Below, in pieces: positions 60,778 to 64,000 of a stretch of 64,000 nt of DNA; position 1 is the first letter of the stretch; every line of letters starts with the position of its first letter. The stretch is from Luscinia megarhynchos. Taxonomy: Eukaryota > Chordata > Aves > Passeriformes > Turdidae. The translations under genes were made by a program, and so were the position numbers. The notes beneath the pieces were generated by a model that searched no databases, was not told the origin of the DNA, and was given only the letters and a program-made list of their open reading frames with translations. The stretch spans positions 3,033,731 to 3,097,730 of the forward strand of contig CM067585.1 in assembly GCA_034336665.1 (NCBI GenBank). Reading direction: 5' to 3'.

Positions 60778-61480
60778 TGTCCAGGTTTGAAGGACATTAA
60801 AGGTAGGAGCTTCTCTTTTAAATGGAGAATGTAAACCCTCTCCCTCCAAATTATTATAATTTTGAAATTAAGGGGCTCTCAGGCAAAGAGATGGGAATCA
60901 GGAAGAACAGTTCTTTACTAGGAAAATTAAAATAGAAATACAGTATTACAAAGAACAATCCCAAAAACACTGACCGAGTCAGAATCCAAGCTGACACCCG
61001 TCAGTCAGTCAGGGTGTTGGCAGCAGTCCCATTCAATGGTGGCTGCATCCTCCTGCAGTGGCAGATGTGGTTCAGCTGGAGCAGTGCTCCTGTAGAAGGT
61101 GCAGTTTTCCTCCGAGGGTCCAGGGATGACGTGGAAGGGCCTGGTTTTCCTCTGGAATCCAGTGGAAAAGGCTGCTTTGGTGTCCAAAATCTCAGTTTTT
61201 ATCTGGGTAGGAAATGTTTGGCTCCTCCCCCTGGGGTGGAGCATCTCCCAGTGGGATGATGTAATTTTATCAGTCATGCACTGGGACTCAATGGCCATGA
61301 ACAGGAGATATCTCCTGGAGGGAGGATGGGTTGTGGAAAAGATAAAGATGATTGCCCAGCTGGTTTTGAAGATGGCCCATTAGCAGATAATATGTGCCAC
61401 GGAGATAAGGGTCACCCGGCTGCAACAGATGGGGATAGAATCCACATTTCTGGCCACATCCTGTATTGCAACCCAAGACA
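60778..61480 (-). mobile_element. LTR family B, copy 2 (solo LTR, ERVL-like)
   Basis: The minus strand starts TGTCTTGGGT (right end, 61480) and ends CCTGGACA (left end, 60778). It is 703 bp and about 97% identical by eye to copy 1 outside three small indels. Flanks ACCTC (60773-60777) and ACCTG (61481-61485) look like a 5-bp target duplication with one mismatch. Frames crossing it on both strands mirror those in copy 1 and reflect LTR sequence only. Confidence 0.92.
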
Positions 61481-62579
61481 ACCTGTTACTCAAAGAACGA
61501 CCTAGGAAATAATTTTAAAGGGTATTGGCAGCTTTGCTGCTCATTTTTTTTCTTGGTTAATATTTTGGTTTTTATACCTTTTAGGCATTGCATGAAAACC
61601 AAGCCAAAGAGAACTAGGGAGAAACACAAGCATAAAAGCCTTTGAGTTCCCATGCATTCTTTGACATCATGTGGACTTTTAATAGAATATATCTCTGAAG
61701 TATTAATGTGAATGCTCTTCGTAATGTACAGAGATCAAAAATGACCATAAATACATGCATTGACTCTAAATCATAATGATAAAAAATCATAATTATGATA
61801 ATAATAATTTCCTTAGCATTGAAAATGGTTTTGATGTGTTGGTATTAAAGAAGTATTTTGTTTTACTTCATTAAGCCTGATTAATATGTTTCTGTTAGCT
61901 TTTGAATTTGGTTCATTTGGCATAACAAATTAAGAGTTTAGTCAACCATCTAAAGAGAACCATTTTTTTCACCCAGAGTGAGCTCTTTCATTACCTTTTG
62001 GAAATTTTGTACTTCTCCCTCAAGCTTCTAAAAGTTCACAAAAAATTATTTCCAGTTTTCTCAGCTTCTGTCATATGGTGGGAGTTTCTGGTTAAATACA
62101 TGTGCTTAATAACAGTAAATAAATTCTGACATTTTATTTTTACTCCTGAACAAAAAAAAATGTTCATTATATTGGTGAAAATAAGCAATCACATTCTATT
62201 TAACAATGAAAAAAATGTACCTATTCGTGCAGGAGCTGAGGAATCTATTTTCATTATAACAAACACTGATTTTGCACTAAAAACTCTCATTGTTTGAGAT
62301 AATGACTGTTGGGTGTCTTGGTTATTCTTCTGGTTCCTAAATCATTAAAACCATAACAGTAAAAGAGCAAATAGGAACGAAAAAGACACAAAACTGTATT
62401 GAAATCTATTACCATTTTGTCTTTAGTTAAAATTGCAATCATCTTTAAGGCAGATAGATACTATCAGAAAATTATCTTATTTTCAGCTCGTGTGAATAAC
62501 GTCTGTATTTTTGCCTGTGGAAACACCACTGAACCCAAATATATTGATTTTTGAATAAGCATTAGTAGGATTAATAGGT
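61481..62579. other. Unique AT-rich non-coding sequence
   Basis: A run of ATAAT/AATAAT units lies at about 61775-61810. No exon or interspersed repeat. Confidence 0.5.
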
Positions 62580-63270
62580 GGACTTGTGGGGACCTCATTC
62601 ATCAGTGTGCTCCTCCCCATTCTCGGCAGTGCTGGATCAGAGGAGCTCAGCCTGTGTCTCCCAGCTGGAGGATGTAAGACAAATCTCTGTGTAAAGATTT
62701 ATATTCCACATGCAAATAATTCTGATTGTGGAATTGGTGAGGAGGGAGCCCTGTTTGGTTTGCTTTCTCTTTGGTTTGGTTTGCTACTTTGAATAATTCC
62801 AGGGTGGTTTTTTTCTAATGGGCCTGAAGGGAAGTCGGTCCCCCTGTGCTCTCTTCCCCCACCCCACTCCCCAAGCTGTATTAATGTATTCTGTGTAATG
62901 TCAGGGGCTCACTGAATGCACCTTCCCACCACCAGCACGATGAATTATTGACGGCAGGGATATTCCCCGGTGGATACTTTTCCAAGGTTATACTCTCTGA
63001 TATTAGATATTTATTCGGCATAAGGTAGGGATAAGAACCTCATTGCCACATTATGTCTGACACAATCAAGTTTTGGGGAATTTCAACAACATTAGGAGAT
63101 TTGTATAATATATTCCTTTAGAGACAGAGGCACAGCTTTAAACAAAGCATAATCCCTGCTGCATATCATTTCCACCCTAATGCAAAAAGAGGAAGCGAGA
63201 CCATAATGCTGTCTGCATCATTTCCCCTTTGTGTTCAGCTGCAAGGACTATTCACCTAATATTCAAAATC
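62580..63270. promoter_or_regulatory. Candidate conserved non-coding block with octamer
   Basis: ATGCAAAT (62710-62717) lies in CACATGCAAATAATTCTG. Further on are CAGCACGATGAATTATTGAC, TGACGGCAGGG, CCCCGGTGGATAC, TATTTATTCGGCATAAGG, TTTAAACAAAGCATAATCCC and AGGAAGCGAGACC. There is balanced composition with sparse CpG, no repeat and no simple sequence over about 600 bp. This resembles a large conserved block in a gene desert. Confidence 0.4.
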
Positions 63271-64000
63271 CATGTATTCAGTGAAGAGAAGAGAATGGTG
63301 AAAAAACTAAAAAAAAAAAAAAGTAAGAAAATAATTGAGTCATTGTTTCTAGATATTTGAGAATGTATTTGGAAATAATGAAATGATTGATATCCACCAC
63401 CTTTTCCAGTTGGACACTGCAATTTCAGTGGTTTTGCTGCTCACATAATTCCTAATTTCTTTGAATCAAATGTTGTTTTTATTTCTGCAATCTGTAACAA
63501 AAGGATCTGGTGAACACTTCACTCACTGTCACCCAGGCTCTCCTTGTCAGCCCCTTTGTTAGCCAAAGCCTCCAGGGTTTGTGTCCTGGGCACTGGACCT
63601 TTTGTGCTCCTCACGCTGCAGTCTTAGACAATGGGGAGAAAAATAAATCTTCTGTGACAAGTTTACTTAAAGGGATACTATCACATTAAATATGCATATA
63701 CATATACCCACAAGTCGTTCCTTTGGAAATTTTGGGAAGAATATTTTTTTCTTTGTTCCAGTAGTTAGCATCCTTATCTGTTTGCAATGAGGTAATTGTG
63801 AAAATCACACAATTTTTCAAACTTCAGGCTGTTCTTTACACAACACTTCCCAAAAACTAGGGGAAAAGTCAGCTCATTTACCATTTATTTTTAGTCAACA
63901 TTCAGGATCTGAATATTGTCTCCTGCTCCAATGGAAACTAGGATGCAAATATTTCAAGAGAGTGTTTGAACTTAAAAAAAAAGTTCTGTTTCTAGTGAAT
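63271..64000. other. Unique non-coding sequence
   Basis: An A-run lies at 63310-63321. Nothing else is recognised up to the window edge. Confidence 0.45.

Overview
This is vertebrate nuclear DNA, almost certainly from a bird and probably a songbird. The evidence is several CR1 LINE 3' ends with their (ATTCTRTG)n-type tails, a SINE with a tRNA-Ile head joined to a CR1 tail (the TguSINE1 architecture), and several avian-type solo retroviral LTRs. The sequence is AT-rich and CpG-poor. I found no CpG island, no coding exon, no tRNA or rRNA gene, and no intact retroviral gag, pol or env. All long open frames are chance frames or run through LTR or CR1 sequence. The window reads as a gene desert or the inside of a very large intron.

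Repeats from left to right: LTR fragment (about 2.44-2.65 kb, minus); CR1 (5.16-5.43 kb, minus) followed by a (TTTTG)n tract; LTR family A copy 1 (10.87-11.31 kb, plus) carrying a 43-bp micro-insertion; an ancient CR1 (12.0-12.36 kb, minus); LTR family B copy 1 (23.54-24.26 kb, plus, perfect 5-bp target duplication); a CR1 scrap (25.8 kb, minus); a pair of unclassified 0.1-kb direct repeats (32.6 and 33.9 kb) around a CR1 3' end (33.3 kb, plus); a degraded CR1 (37.7 kb, minus); LTR A copy 2 (38.18-39.09 kb, minus) with an LTR B-related element inserted inside it; LTR A copy 3 (44.81-45.25 kb, minus); CR1 (45.8-46.2 kb, plus); the SINE (48.4-48.5 kb, minus); CR1 (52.6-52.8 kb, plus); LTR A copy 4 (54.6-55.0 kb, minus); an old ERVL-like LTR scrap (58.9 kb, plus); and LTR B copy 2 (60.78-61.48 kb, minus).

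Between the repeats lie blocks dense in homeodomain cores (TAATTA, ATTA), POU octamers, a PBX-MEIS composite site, SOX-like sites and scattered CpGs. They look like conserved non-coding elements, notably near 15.0-15.5, 17.0-17.2, 19.2-20.0, 27.1-27.5, 44.4-44.7, 45.5-45.7, 50.6-50.9, 51.5-51.9, 56.0-56.4, 57.8-58.3 and 62.6-63.3 kb. A desert with many such blocks is typical of the surroundings of a developmental regulatory gene, but that gene is not in the window and I cannot name it. Conservation was judged by sequence character only, not by alignment.

The most distinctive observations are the 43-bp insertion with 7-bp inverted termini, a 6-bp target duplication and three paralogous empty sites inside LTR A copy 1; the LTR-in-LTR nest at 38 kb; the near-identical inverted LTR B pair 36.5 kb apart; and the clustered PBX-MEIS sites at 34.5 kb.
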